A DNA stretch of 64,000 nt from Cervus elaphus. Taxonomy: Eukaryota; Chordata; Mammalia; Artiodactyla; Cervidae. Positions 52,495 to 63,649 of the stretch are shown here, in pieces. Numbering within the stretch: position 1 is the stretch's first letter; the number at the start of each line of letters is the position of its first letter. Made by a program: the position numbers and the translations under genes. Below the pieces are notes generated by a model. That model worked only from the letters and a program-made list of their open reading frames with translations. It ran no database searches and was not told the DNA's origin. The stretch covers positions 23,029,314 through 23,093,313 of the forward strand of contig NC_057824.1 of the NCBI RefSeq assembly GCF_910594005.1, read 5' to 3'.

Positions 52495-52800
52495 TGGAAG
52501 TATATATCTACAAAACAGCAAGAGACTCACAGACTTAGAGAATGAACAAATGGTTGCTGGGGTGGGGGGGAAGATGGGGGAAGGGATAGTTAGAGGGTTT
52601 AGGATGGGCAGGTACACACTGTTATATTTAAAATGTATAACCAACAAGGACCTACTGTACAGCGCATGGAACTCTGCTCAATATTATGCGGCAGCCTGGA
52701 TGGGAGGGGAGTGTGGGGGAGAATGGATACATGTATATGTGTGGCTGAGTCCCTTTGCTGATCACTTGAAACTCACATTTTTAATCTGCTATACTCCAAT
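52495..52800 (+). mobile_element. L1 3' UTR fragment
   Basis: CAAGAGACTCACAGACTTAG, ACAAATGGTTGCTGGGG, AACAAGGACCTACTGTACAGC and CTGCTATACTCCAATA match a cetartiodactyl L1 3' UTR. The terminal ATACTCCAATA is the target of the next insertion. Confidence 0.75.
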
Positions 52801-52801
52801 A

Positions 52802-53086
52802 CGGCTTCCCTGATAGCTCAGTTGGCAAAGAATCCACCTGCAATGCAGGAGACCCTAGTTCAATTCCTGGGTCAGGAAGGTCTGCTGGAGAAGGGATAGG
52901 CTACCCACTCCAGTATTCTTGGGCTTCCCTTGTGGCTCAGCTGGTAAAGAATCTGCCTGCAATGTGGGTAGACCTAGGTTCGATCCCTGGGTTGGGAAGA
53001 TCCCCTGGAGAAGGGAAAGGCTACCCATTGCAGTATTTTGGCCTGGAGAATACCAGGGTCTATACAGTCCATGGGGTTGCAAAGAG
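52802..53086 (+). mobile_element. Bov-tA dimer with target duplication
   Basis: Unit 1 (52802-52918) has head and early body to CCACTCCAGTATTCTT. Unit 2 (52919-53086) starts GGGCTTCCCTTGTGGCTC and has its own B box (GGTTCGATCCCTGGG) and a Bov-A body variant with CCAGGGTCTATACAGTCC. The 11-nt ATACTCCAATA flanks the pair (52791-52801, 53087-53097) and no duplication separates the units, so they inserted together. Confidence 0.9.
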
Positions 53087-53097
53087 ATACTCCAATA

Positions 53098-53325
53098 TGG
53101 GCTTCCCAGGTGATGTTGATACTAAAGAATCTACTTGCCAATGTAGAAGACATAGGGAAGGTAAGAGATGCAGGTTCAATCCCTGGAGAGGGAAGATCCC
53201 CTGGAGGAGGAAATGGTACCTTACTCTAGTATTCTTGCCTGGAGAATCCCACCAACAGAGGAGCCTGGTGGACTACAATCAAGGGGGTCACAAAGAGTCA
53301 GACACAGCTGAAGCACACATGCATT
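53098..53325 (+). mobile_element. Bov-tA SINE
   Basis: TGGGCTTCCCAGGTGATG head, GGTTCAATCCCTGGAG B box, body to CAGACACAGCTGAAGC. It starts directly after the right target duplication of the dimer, giving three heads in tandem. Confidence 0.92.
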
Positions 53326-53429
53326 GGTTATATTCCCCATATTGTACAATATATCCTTGTAGCTTATTGTGTACACAATAGTTTGTGCTTCTTAATACTC
53401 TACCCCTAAATTGCCCCTCTCTTCATTTT

Positions 53430-53857
53430 AGTTCAGTTGCTCAATTGTGTCTGACTCTGCAACCCCATGGACTGTAGCCTGCCAGGCCTCCCTGTTCATC
53501 ACCAACTCCCAGAACTTGCTCAAACTCATGTCCATTGAGTCAGTGATGCCATCCAACCATCTCATCCTCTGTCATCCCCTTCTCCTCCCGCCTTCAATCT
53601 TTCCCAGCATCAGGGTCTTTTCCAATGATTCAGTTCATCACATCAGGTGGCCAAAGTACTGGAGTTTCAGCTTCAGCATCAGTCCTGCCAGTGGACACCC
53701 AGGACTGATCTCCTTTAGACTGGACTGGTTGGATCTCCTTGCAGTCCAAGGGACTCTCAAGAGTCTTCTCCAACACCACAGTTCAAAAGCATCAGCTCTT
53801 CAGTGCTCAGCTTTCTTTATAGTCCAACTCTCACATCCATACATGACTACTGTATGC
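53430..53857 (-). mobile_element. BovB 3' fragment, antisense
   Basis: TTAGTTCAGTTGCTCAATTG to CCATACATGACTACTGTATG. AAATTGCCCCTC precedes it (53408-53419) and follows it (53858-53869) as the target duplication. Confidence 0.92.
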
Positions 53858-53883
53858 AAATTGCCCCTCCCACTTTATAAACT

Positions 53884-56800
53884 GGGCTTCCCATCCCACT
53901 TCCAAGGAGCGGTGGCTGTGCGGGCGCAGGAGGGCCAAGAGGAGCTACTCCACGTTCCAGGTCAGGAGGGGTGGCTGTGAGGAGATACCCCTCATCCAAA
54001 GTAAGGAGCAGCAGCTGTGCTTGCTGGAGCAGCCGTGAAGAGATACCCCACGTCCAAGGTAAGAGAAACCCAAGTAAGACGGTAGGTATTGCAAGGGGGC
54101 ATCAGAGGGCAGGCACACTGAAACCATAATCACAGAAAACTAGCCAATCTGATCACAGGACCACAGCCTTGTCTAACTCAATGAAACTAAGCCATGCCGC
54201 GTGGGGCCACCTAAGACAGACGGGTCATGGTGGAGAGGTCTGACAGAATGTGGTCCACTGGAGAAGGGAATGGCAAGCCACTTCAATATTCTTGCCTTGA
54301 GAACCCCATGAACAGTATGAAAAGGCAAAATGATAGGATACTGAAAGAGGAACTCCCCAGGTTGGTAGGTGCCCAATATGCTACTGGAGATCAGTGGAGA
54401 AATAACTCCAGAAAGAATGAAGGGACTGAGCCAAAGCAAAAACAATACCCAGTTGTAGATGTGACTGGTGATAGAAGCAAGGTCCGATGCTGTAAAGAGC
54501 AATATTGCATAGGAACCTGGAATTATAGGTCCATGAATCAAGGCAAATTGGAAGTGGTCAAACAGGAGATGGCAAGAGTGAATGTCGACATTCTAGGAAT
54601 CAGCGAACTAAAATGGACTGGAATGGGTGAATTTAACTCAGGTGACCATTATATCTACTACTGTAGGCAGGAATCCCTTAGAAGAAATGGAGTAGCCATC
54701 ATGGTCAACAAAAGAGTCTGAAATGCAGTACTTGGATGCAATCTAAAAAATGACAGAATGATCTCTGTTCGTTTCCAAGGCAAACCATTCAATATCACGG
54801 TAATCCAAGCCTATGCCCCAACAAGTAACACTGAAGAAGCTGAAGTTGAACGGTTCTATCAAGACCTACAAGACCTTTTAAACTAATACCCAAAAAAGAT
54901 GTCCTTTTCATTATAAGGGACTGGAATGCAAAAGTAGGAAGTCAAGAAACACCTGGAGTAACAGGCAAATTTGGCCTTGGAGTATGGAATGAAGCAGGGC
55001 AAAGGCCAATAGAGTTTTGCCAAGAGAACACACTGGTCATAGCAAGCACCCTCTTCCAGCAACACAAGAGAAGACTCTACACATGGACATCACCAGATGG
55101 TCAACACTGAAATCAGATTGATTATATTCTTTGCAGCCAAAGATGGAGAAGCTCTATACAGTCAGCAAAAACAAGACCAGGAGCTGACTGTGGCTCAGAT
55201 CATGAACTCCTTATTGAGAAATTCAGACTTAAACTGAAGAAAGTAGGGAAAACCACTAGACTATTCAAGTATCACCTAAATCAAATCCCTTATGACTATC
55301 CAGTGGAAGTGAGAAATAGATTTAAGGGACTAGATCTAATAGACAGTGACTGATGAACTATGCATGGAGGTTCATGACGTTGTACAGGAGACAGGGATCA
55401 AGACCATGGAAAAGAAATGCAAAAAGGCAAAATGGTTGTCTGAGGAGGCCTTATAAATAGCTGTGAAAAGAAGAGAAGTGAAAAGCAAAGGAGAAAAGGA
55501 AAGATATTCCCATTTGAATACAGAGTTCCAAAGAATAGCCAGGAGAGATAAGAAAGCCTTCCTCAGCAATCAATGCAAAGAAATAGAGGAAAGCAACAGA
55601 ATGGGAAAGACTAGAGATCTCTTCAAGAAAATTGGAGATACCAAGGGAACATTTCATGCAAAGATGGGCTCAATAAAGGACAGAAATGGTAGGGACCTAA
55701 CAGAAGCAGAAGATATTAAGAAGAGGTGGCAAGAATACACAGAAGAACTATACAAAAAAGATCTTCACGATCCAGATAATCACGATGGTGTAATCACTCA
55801 CCTAGAGCCAGACATCCTGGAATGTGAAGTCAAGTGGGCCTTAGAAAGCATCAGTATGAACAAAGCTAGTGGAGGTGATGGAATTCCAGTTGAGCTATTT
55901 CAAATCCTAAAGGATGATGCTGTGAAGGTGCTGCATGCAATATGCCAGCAAATTTGGAAAACTCAGCAGAGGCCACAGGACTGAAAAAGGTCAGTTTTCA
56001 TTCCAATCCCAAAGAAAGGCAATCCCAAAGAATGTTCAAACTACCACACAATTGCACTCATCTCACACGCTAGTAAAGTAATGCTCAAAATTCTCCAAGT
56101 CAGGCTTCAGCAATACTTGAACCGTGAACTTCCAGATGTTCCAGCTGGTTTTAGAAAAGGCAGAGGAACCAGAGATCAAATTGCCAACATTTGCTGGATC
56201 ATCAAAAAAGCAAGAGAGTTCCAGAAAAACTTATACTTCTGCTTTATTGACTATGCCAAAGCCTTTGACTGTGTGGATTACAATAAACTGTGGAAAATTC
56301 TGACAGAGATGGACATACCAGACCATCTGACCTGCCTCTTGAGAAACCTATATGCAGGTCAGGAAGCAACAGTTAGAACTGGACATGGAACAACAGAGTG
56401 GTTCAAAATAAGAAAAGGAGTACGTCAAGGCTGTATATTGTCACCCTGCTAATTTAACTTAGATGCAGAGTACATTATGAGAAACGCTGGGCTAGATGAA
56501 GCACAAGCTGGAATCAAGATTGCTGGGAGGAATATCAATAATCTCAGAGATGCAGATGATACCACACTTACGGCAGAAAGTGAAGAGGAACTAAAGAGCC
56601 TCTTGATGAAACTGAAAGAGGAGAATGAAAAAATCGGCTTAAAGCTCAACATTCAGAAAACTAAGATCATGGCATCTGGTCCCATCACTTCATGGCAAAT
56701 AGATGGGGAAACAGTGGTTGACTTTATTTTGGGGGGGCTCTGAAATCACTGCAGATGGTGATTGCAGCCATGAAATTAAAAGACGCTTACTCCTTGGAAG

Positions 56801-57322
56801 GAAAGCTATGACCAACCTAGATAGCATATTAAAAAGCAGAGACATTCCTTTGCCAACAAAAGTCCATCTAGTCAAGGCTATGGTTTTTCCAGTGGTCATG
56901 TATGGATGTGAGAGTTGGACTGTGAAGAAAGCTGAGCACTGAAAAACTGATGCTTTTGAACTGTGGTGTTGGAGAAGACTCTTGAGAGTCCCTTTGACTG
57001 CAAGGAGATCCAACCAGTCCATCCTAAAGGAGATCAGTCCTGGGTGCTCATTGGAAGGACTGATGCTGAAGCTGAAACTCCAATACTTTGGCCACCTCAT
57101 GCAAATAGTTGACTCATTGGAAAAGACCCTGATGCTGGGAGGGATTGGGGGCAGGAGGAGAAGGGGACGACAGAGGATGAAATGGCTGGATGGCATCACC
57201 GACTTGATGGACATGGGTTTGAGTAAACTCCAGGAGTTGGTGATGGACAGGGAGGCCTGGTGTGCTGCGATTCATGGGGTCGCAAAGAGTTGGACACAAC
57301 TGAGCAACTGAACTGAACTGAA
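53884..57322 (+). mobile_element. Near-full-length BovB LINE, inactivated
   Basis: The 5' UTR has GGAGCGGTGGCTGTGCGGGCG and repeated 'GAGATACCCC' units (53890-54150). The endonuclease begins in the frame 54227-54721 (GTWNYRSMNQGKLEVV and ISELKWTG motifs) and is cut by a stop at 54719-54721. RT follows in pieces: 55463-55984 (ending near KASGGDGIPVELFQ), 56081-56452 (FIDYAKAFDCVD, GVRQGC) and 56477-56743. The usual RYADD catalytic box reads RDADD (56546-56560). The 3' end is CTGAACTGAACTGAACTG. At least four stops or frame changes make it non-autonomous. Confidence 0.93.
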
Positions 57323-57530
57323 CTGGTGGCTCAGAAAATAAAAAGAATCTGCCTGCCATGTGGGAGACCCGGGTTCGATCCCTGGTTCAGGAAGATCCCC
57401 TGGAGAAGGAAATGGCAACCCACTCCAGTATTCTTGCTTGGAGAATCCCATGGACCAAGGAGCCTGCTAAGTTATAGTCCATGGGGTCACAAAGAGTCAG
57501 ACATGACTAAGTGACTAACACTTTCACTTT
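57323..57530 (+). mobile_element. Bov-tA SINE joined to BovB 3' end
   Basis: Starts at TGGTGGCTCAGAAAATAAAAAG without the usual GGGCTTCCC, then B box GGTTCGATCCCTGG, body and CACTTTCACTTT tail. The 11-nt CACTTTATAAA follows it (57531-57541) and also precedes the BovB (53871-53881). The missing head word GGGCTTCCC occurs at 53884-53892, immediately before the BovB 5' UTR. Confidence 0.92.
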
Positions 57531-57540
57531 CACTTTATAA

Positions 57541-58870
57541 ATTATGATTTTGACCATATCTCTTGTATAATGCTTTTGGTAATGATTTCTTTAAAAATGC
57601 TTAATTTTTCAGTTTATTTAGATTCAATTTTTACCACTTCAAGTGGAATTTGGAAATATTACTGCCTTACAGGCCTTTTCCCCTTCCTCTTTATGCTGAT
57701 ATTCTCTCATGTATGGCTCAGATGGTAAAGAATCTGCCTGCAATGCAGGAGACCCGGGTTCGGTCCCTGGGTTGGAGTAAGATCCCCTGGGGAAGGGAAT
57801 GGCACCTACTCCCCACTTCAGTATTCTTGCCTGGAGAATTCCATGGGCAGAGGAGCCCGGCAGGTTATAGGCCATAGGGTCGCAAAGAGTTGGACAACAC
57901 TGAGCGACTAACATACACACATATTACATTTACATACATCAAAAACCCCACTAGATGTTATTACATTTGCTTTTGCTAAATCTATTTTAAAGAACTCAAG
58001 AGAAAAAGAGTAGTCTATTATATTTACCCAGATTGTCACCATTTCTGTTGTTCTTCCTTTGCTATCAATATTCCAGATTTCTTTTTGCTGTAGTTTCCTT
58101 TAGCCCAAAGAGTTTCCTTTAACATTAGCATTTCTTTTAGAAAAGATCTGCTGGCAACAAATTCTCTTATTTTCCCTCATAAGAGAATGTCTTTATTTTA
58201 CCTTAATTCTTGTAGGATATCATCTTTGTACATCAAACTGAGTTTGATGGTTCTTATTTTTTGGCATGTTAAAAATATTATTCTACTTTTCTTTTGACTT
58301 CTATTGTTTCTGATGAGAAGTTCATAGATATTTAAGTTGCTCCCTTATAAATAATACACATTTTTCTCCTTTGACCACATTCAAGATTTTTCTTTGTCTT
58401 TAATTTTCTGAAGTTTGACCATGGTATCTGTCTATGAAGTTTCATTCTTTTTGAGGTTCACCAAGCTCGGGTACATTTATGTGTGTGGGGGCAATGTTTT
58501 CAACAATTATTTTAAATATATTTTTCCACTCCATACCCTTTCTTTCTTTCTTTATGACATGAATATTAACTTTTCAGTATTGTCTGAGACTGTGTTTTTT
58601 TTTTTTTAATCTTTCTTTTTCTTGTTCAGATTGGATAATTTCTACTGATCTATCTCAAAGTTCACCGACTGTCCTTCCTTATTTTCATTCTGCTATTGCT
58701 TCCTTCCAGTGAGCTTGTCTGTTTTTATTACTGTATTTTTTCAGTTCTAAAATTTCCATTTGGTTCTTTTCAAAATCTTCTGTTTCTTTGTTGAAACTTT
58801 TAATCATTTCATTCATTTCAAGAACATGTGCCTAATAGAACATTTTTGCCACGGATGCTTTAACATCTTT
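57541..58870 (-). mobile_element. Old L1-related sequence, antisense
   Basis: AGCATTTCTTTTAGAAAAGATC, TGCTGGCAACAAATTCTC, CTATTGTTTCTGATGAGAAG, TCAGATTGGATAATTTCTACTG and AAATTTCCATTTGGTTC are words of an old antisense L1 (L1ME/HAL1-like). Low-complexity T-rich stretches; no frame. Confidence 0.65.
57711..57920 (+). mobile_element. Bov-tA SINE
   Basis: Starts ATGGCTCAGATGGTAAAG (first bases of the head missing), GGTTCGGTCCCTGGG B box, body with a short insertion (CACCTACTCCC) and CTGAGCGACTAACATAC tail. Confidence 0.92.
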
Positions 58871-58872
58871 TT

Positions 58873-59080
58873 CGTGTGTGTGTGCTTAATTGTGTCCGAC
58901 TCTTTGCAAACCCATGAACTGTAGCCCACCAAGCTCCTCTGTCCATGGGATTCTCCAGGCAGGAATACTGGAGTGGGTAACCATTCCCTTCTCCAGGGGA
59001 TCTTTCTAACCCAGGGATCGAACACAGGTCTCCTGCATTGCAGGCAGATTCTTTACTGTCTGAACTGGAAGGGAAGCCCT
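58873..59080 (-). mobile_element. Bov-tA SINE
   Basis: Antisense copy from GTGTGTGTGTGCTTAATTG to the head GAACTGGAAGGGAAGCCC. Full length. Confidence 0.93.
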
Positions 59081-60489
59081 AGAAATGTCCCTAGAACCCA
59101 ACTTAAAGGATGGCTCCTGGAGTTCTCTCTGTCTTCACTGATGCTCACATCTTGGTTTGACTCCAACTGAAGCAATTCCAGAGGAGAAAAATGCTTAAGT
59201 TATTGATGACTCAGGGATACTTCCAAAGATATATTCTTTCCTCCAATCTGTTGGCTACTTTTTGCTTTTCAGAATTCTCAAAACCTGGCTCTTACATTAT
59301 GCCTGGGCTTTACCACTCTGTTTAGCTAGAGAGGCAGGGTACTATATGCTTACCCCATCTTACCGGGAATTGGAAAAGTCTGCCTATTTTTAGAGCAAGG
59401 AAATAGTCTTACACACTAGAAACAGCTATGGGCTTATTCATTAAAGTCAGAGTGACTCAAATTTGAAACCCTGTTCTTACTTTACAGATTTGTCCAAATA
59501 ACATGAAATACGTATTATCTCCTTCTAGGAGGGCTTCCGTAAGTTAGATAAATTCCTTAAGAGCATTCAGCTGGCGATTAGCATAAGCAGAATGTGAGCC
59601 CAGTTTGTGCTTGTGCTAGGGCCCATTTTTCTCCCAGCACCATGCGCTGATATCATATAATCATTTTATTACCTGCAAGCATAAAGCTTATGCTCTCCTT
59701 TCTCAGATAATGGTGATTGATGGCAGCCCTTTAAGGCTGGAATTGGATCATCAAGTCCCAATACAATTTTGTTCAATAAAACAATAAAAACCTAAGACAA
59801 TTCATTGCTTTCTAAGCCTTTGTTCTTTCACAGTGATTTGTGAGGGGGATCGCCACCTTCTCTGGCTTTCTGCCTTATCCTTTGAAAACACAGCTGCCTT
59901 AGAATCCTGACCCGTCACTCCAATTTTGCAGATAACCATTTTGTGAAAGAGACAGAACTGAAGCTACTCATGCCAAATGCAGTGAACATACTTAAGGAAA
60001 AAACAATCCATTCTGTACTCGTGAAAATGAGGGACCTGTAGCTGGCAGCTGAGACCCAGAGAAGGACTCAGTTAATTCTATGCCCTTTACCTCTGGAAGG
60101 CATCAGGCCAGTAGTTTGGCTCCTTTTGGAGCCAAAGGATCTGACAAATATCGGTCAGTTTTAGGAGAAAACGTTTAATTCACCCAAGCATCTTCCTGAC
60201 CCGTTGGAATAGCTCAGTGACTTGATACCTTTTCATCTGGTGTCAAAAAAGTCCTATTATATTCAGGCTACAGAGAAAAGAGTAACAAAGATGACTGAGG
60301 CACTATGAATGGAAAGCGCTACTGTTATTACAGAAGAGAGTGGAGTTCTGAAGGCTTCAACTGCTAATGAGTTTTTAAATCACAAAGGCAAAGGATAGAG
60401 CCCTAAATAAAATGAGGAGACTGCCTCAGGTCAGATTCTTTTGGTTGGTGGTGTTAGAGACCAACTCAAATTAAGTTAAAAAGTGGAAT
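59081..60489. other. Unassigned sequence, no gene seen
   Basis: Long stretch without young insertions. Possible degraded MIR-like words at 59420-59560, otherwise no repeat, RNA or exon that I can support. Confidence 0.45.
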
Positions 60490-60960
60490 AAGAATGTATG
60501 CAGTGGGGAGGGAGGTGGGAGAGGGGTTCAGGATTGGGGGGGCACATGTATAACTATGGCTGATTTATGTTGATGTATAGCAAAAACCCAGAGAAGGCAG
60601 CGGCACCCCACTCCAGTACTCTTGCCTGGAAAACCCCATGGATGGAGGAGCCTGGTAGGCTGCAGTCCATGGGGTCGCTATGAGTCGGACATGACAGAGC
60701 GAGTTCACTTTCTTTTTTTTCTTTGCAACTTCACTTTCACTTTTCACTTTCATGCGTTGGAGAAGGAAATGGCAACCCACTCCAGTGTTCTTGCCTGGAG
60801 AATCCCAGGGACAGGGGAGCCTGGTGGGCTGCCATCTATGGGGTCGCAGAGAGTCAGACACAACTGAAGCGACTTAGCAGCAGAAGCATAGCAAAAACCA
60901 GGACAATATTGCAAAGTAATTACCCTCCAATTAAAATAAATAATTTAATTTAAAAAACAG
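60490..60960 (+). mobile_element. L1 3' end split by Bov-A2
   Basis: GGGAGGGAGGTGGGAGAGG, CATGTATAACTATGGCTGATT before the insertion, then GGACAATATTGCAAAGTAATT, CCTCCAATTAAAATAAATAAT after it. A ruminant L1 tail somewhat older than the U6-linked one. Confidence 0.85.
60589..60887 (+). mobile_element. Bov-A2 dimeric SINE with target duplication
   Basis: Two Bov-A units in sense, linked by CACTTTCACTTTTCACTTTC, ending GAAGCGACTTAGCAGCAG. The perfect 12-nt ATAGCAAAAACC lies at 60577-60588 and 60888-60899. Confidence 0.95.
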
Positions 60961-61186
60961 CCTAATTACAAAAAAACGTATTATCTTAGGTCTTTTCAAA
61001 TTCTAGGAGTTTCACTGGTTTCAGGCATGGCTCCATCAAGGTGCTCAGCAACATCAGGAGTCTCTTTCTACAGACTTTTCTCTCTGTTGGCTTTATTCTC
61101 AAGATAACTATCTGCATGTGATGGGGGATGGTCACCTGCAGCTCCTGATCCCCACCCTAGCTCTTTAACAACCTTATCAGCAAGAT

Positions 61187-61402
61187 GCAAGTGAAAGTGT
61201 TAGTTGCGCAGTCGTGTCTGACTCTTTGCAACCCCAGGGACTGTAGCCCACCAGGGTCCTCTGTCCATAGAATTCTCCAGGCAAGAATACTGAAGTGGGT
61301 TACCATTCCCTTCTTCAGGGGATCTTCCTGCCCCAGAGATTGAACCCACATCTCATGCACTGCAGGCAGATTCCTTACTGTCTGAGCCACCAGGAAAGCC
61401 CA
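61187..61402 (-). mobile_element. Bov-tA SINE with target duplication
   Basis: Antisense copy, GTGAAAGTGTTAGTTGCGC to GAGCCACCAGGAAAGCCC. ATCAG(C/A)AAGAT lies at 61176-61186 and 61403-61413 with one mismatch. Confidence 0.94.
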
Positions 61403-61542
61403 ATCAGAAAGATAGCATGCCTTTCTTAATAATTCCAGAGAAAGCTTTAGTGCAGATTCTCACTGACTCTTATTGACTTAACTTGAGTTATACGCCTACT
61501 TTTAACCATCACTCTGGTCATGAAGTTGCATTTCTCTCACTG

Positions 61543-61750
61543 TAAGCTTAGTTGCTCAGTCATGTCCAACTCTTAGTGACCCGACGGACGGCAGCCCGCC
61601 AGGCTCCTCTGTTCATGGGATTTTTCAGGCAAGAATACTGGAGTGGGTTGCCATTTTCTTCTCCAGGTGATCTTCCCATCCCAGGGATTGAACCCAGGTC
61701 TCCTGTGTCTCCTGCATTGCAGGTGGATTCTTTACCCACTGAGCCACAGC
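61543..61750 (-). mobile_element. Bov-tA SINE
   Basis: Antisense copy, AAGCTTAGTTGCTCAGTC to CCCACTGAGCCAC. The outermost head bases are missing. Confidence 0.92.
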
Positions 61751-62080
61751 CTATATTGTTTGATCATTTTTATAGATACCTAGGAAGGACCAGGTCAATG
61801 TGAATGCAAATCATATATCTGATAAAGGGTTCATTTCAAAAATATAACTTCCATCTTTAGAGTGGACACTAATCATTTTCTTGATAGCTTCTGTACTGAA
61901 TTTTTTCTTCACATTTTTTAAATTGACCAATTAGAACTGAATGCCAGAGGTTGCCAGTCTTTTTCCTTCCTTTCTTTCTTTAATTTTGTATTAGAATGTT
62001 TATATCCCAGCTTGTCCCAAACAGTATTCGAGTCAGGTATGAAAGATCTATACAATATTTCAAGTAGAATAAATTATGAC
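61751..62080. other. Unassigned AT-rich sequence
   Basis: Some L1-like words (ATATCTGATAAAGGGTTCAT) but too short to assign. No gene. Confidence 0.35.
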
Positions 62081-62094
62081 CAATTAATTAAAAT

Positions 62095-62292
62095 ATCTTC
62101 CGAACCCAGGGATTGAACCCAGGTCTCCCACATTGCAGGCAGATTCTTTACCATCTGAGCCACAAGGGAAGCCCATAATATTGGAGTGGGTAGCCTATCC
62201 CTTCTCCAGGGGATCTTCCCAACCCAGGAATTGAACCAGGGTCTCCTTCATTGCAGGCGGATTCTTTACCAGCTGAGCTACCAGGGAAGCCC
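62095..62292 (-). mobile_element. Partial Bov-tA dimer, antisense
   Basis: Two antisense Bov-tA heads in tandem (62098-62176 and 62180-62292), each ending in GGGAAGCCC. In sense orientation the join reads CCACTCCAATATTATGGGCTTCCCTTGTG-like, the same join as at 52802-53086. The perfect 14-nt CAATTAATTAAAAT lies at 62081-62094 and 62293-62306. Bov-A 3' tails are absent. Confidence 0.9.
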
Positions 62293-62519
62293 CAATTAAT
62301 TAAAATGCCCAAACAGAAAACACCCCAACAAGATAAATAATAAAGGGAGGGAAAACCAGGAGCAAGATTTGTTACACAAAATCTATATACGAAGGAATCC
62401 TAGAGGTTTGCTGGAGATTGGCAACAAATTTGCTTCCGTACCTCCTAGCATCTAGAGGAGGCAAAGACAATTAGTTATGAGCTTCGTGTTTGTACATAGA
62501 AGCAAACAGTGGTGATGGC

Positions 62520-62920
62520 CATCAACCAAGTACAGACTGAGTACGAGGCTTCTACAGGAATGACCTCATCTAATCCTCACAACAAAATGCAAGCCAAGTG
62601 TTATCTTCTGTGTTTTAAAATGAAAGAGATGCTCAAGCTGAGGGCTGAGAGTTAGAAAGTGGTAAGGATGGGGACTTCCCTGGTGGTCTAGTGGCTAAGA
62701 CTCTGTGATCCCAATGCAGGGAACCCAGGTTCGATCCCTGGTCAGGGAACTAGATCCCACATGGTGAAACTGAGTTCGCAGGCTACAACTCAAGATTTCA
62801 CATGATGCACCTAAGACCCAGTGCAGCCAAATAAATAAAAATAAATATTTTTTAAAATATTAAAAAAAAAGAAAGTGGTAAAGATGAAATTCACCTCCAG
62901 GTCTGATCTCTCACTGCACT
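62520..62920 (-). mobile_element. MIR SINE split by CHR-2
   Basis: ACCTCATCTAATCCTCACAAC, GTGTTTTAAAATGAAAGAG and GAGAGTTAGAAAGTGGTAAG are an antisense MIR. It resumes at 62870 (AGATGAAATTCACCTCC, GTCTGATCTCTC). Confidence 0.7.
62671..62869 (+). mobile_element. CHR-2-type SINE with target duplication
   Basis: GGGACTTCCCTGGTGGTCTAG head, B box GGTTCGATCCCTGG, GACCCAGTGCAGCC and an A-rich tail. AGAAAGTGGTAA(G/A)GATG lies at 62654-62670 and 62870-62886 (17 nt, one mismatch), with a poly-A end, consistent with L1-driven insertion. Confidence 0.93.
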
Positions 62921-63649
62921 TCTCCACCATCAATTGCCCTGGAAAAGTATAACTGTCTCTTGTACTGAAAAGCTGAAAGAATTTCTCAGAGGGCTGCTCA
63001 GAGGGAGGGCCCTTTATTAAGGAACTAGTGTAGCTGTCAATAACAGCCTTTGAGCAAACACAGAAATGGTTTACAGGTTATTTCTCACCTGGTGCCTAAA
63101 TGCAAGCAGATGGCATCGTGCCAAAGTAAAGTTTGGCAAGAAGGCATCCTACAGGGAGAATATCCAAGACATGACAGGTCATCGCGATTTTATTCTTTAA
63201 ACATGCTGATGTAAAAGCACTCCAACAGAGAGACTTCTGGTCCACAGTGCTGTCATGGAGGCCCTGGCAATCTGAGTCCACGTTCTACCTCTGGCATCTG
63301 ACTAATGAACTCCTAAGAGGTCAGCTCTGCTTCAGTTAACACCTGCCGGGAGGTAATGAGCTGCAGCTTGGACCAAAGTTAATTACCCAGGTTAGAGGCA
63401 GAGGGAGGCTGGGCTGAATCCATTTTAGCCAGACACAGAGCTGTCAAGAACAGGAACAAGATGTGCATTTGCAAGGAACCTGCAAAGGGAAGTAGGAATA
63501 GTGGGACATGTTTGGGAGGCTGTGAATTTCAATCAAGCACAACCTTAATTAGGACTGAAACAGCTAAAAAAAAAAAAAAAATTCTCATGTACTCCCATAA
63601 GTACCAGGAATGCACATCACCATCTCAGCCTGATCCTAGAACCTAGTAC
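62921..63649. other. Unassigned sequence, no gene seen
   Basis: Repeat-free by eye apart from an A-run at 63567-63581. Around 63310-63400 the words CACCTG, GGTAATGAGCTGCAG and AGTTAATTACC occur together. No exon can be supported. Confidence 0.4.

Noticed and set aside
52802..53325. CRISPR-like repeat array
   Set aside because: The three repeated units are Bov-tA SINE heads of unequal length in a mammalian genome with no cas genes.
53884..57322. Active BovB retrotransposon
   Set aside because: Multiple stops and frame changes across endonuclease and RT, and an altered catalytic box.
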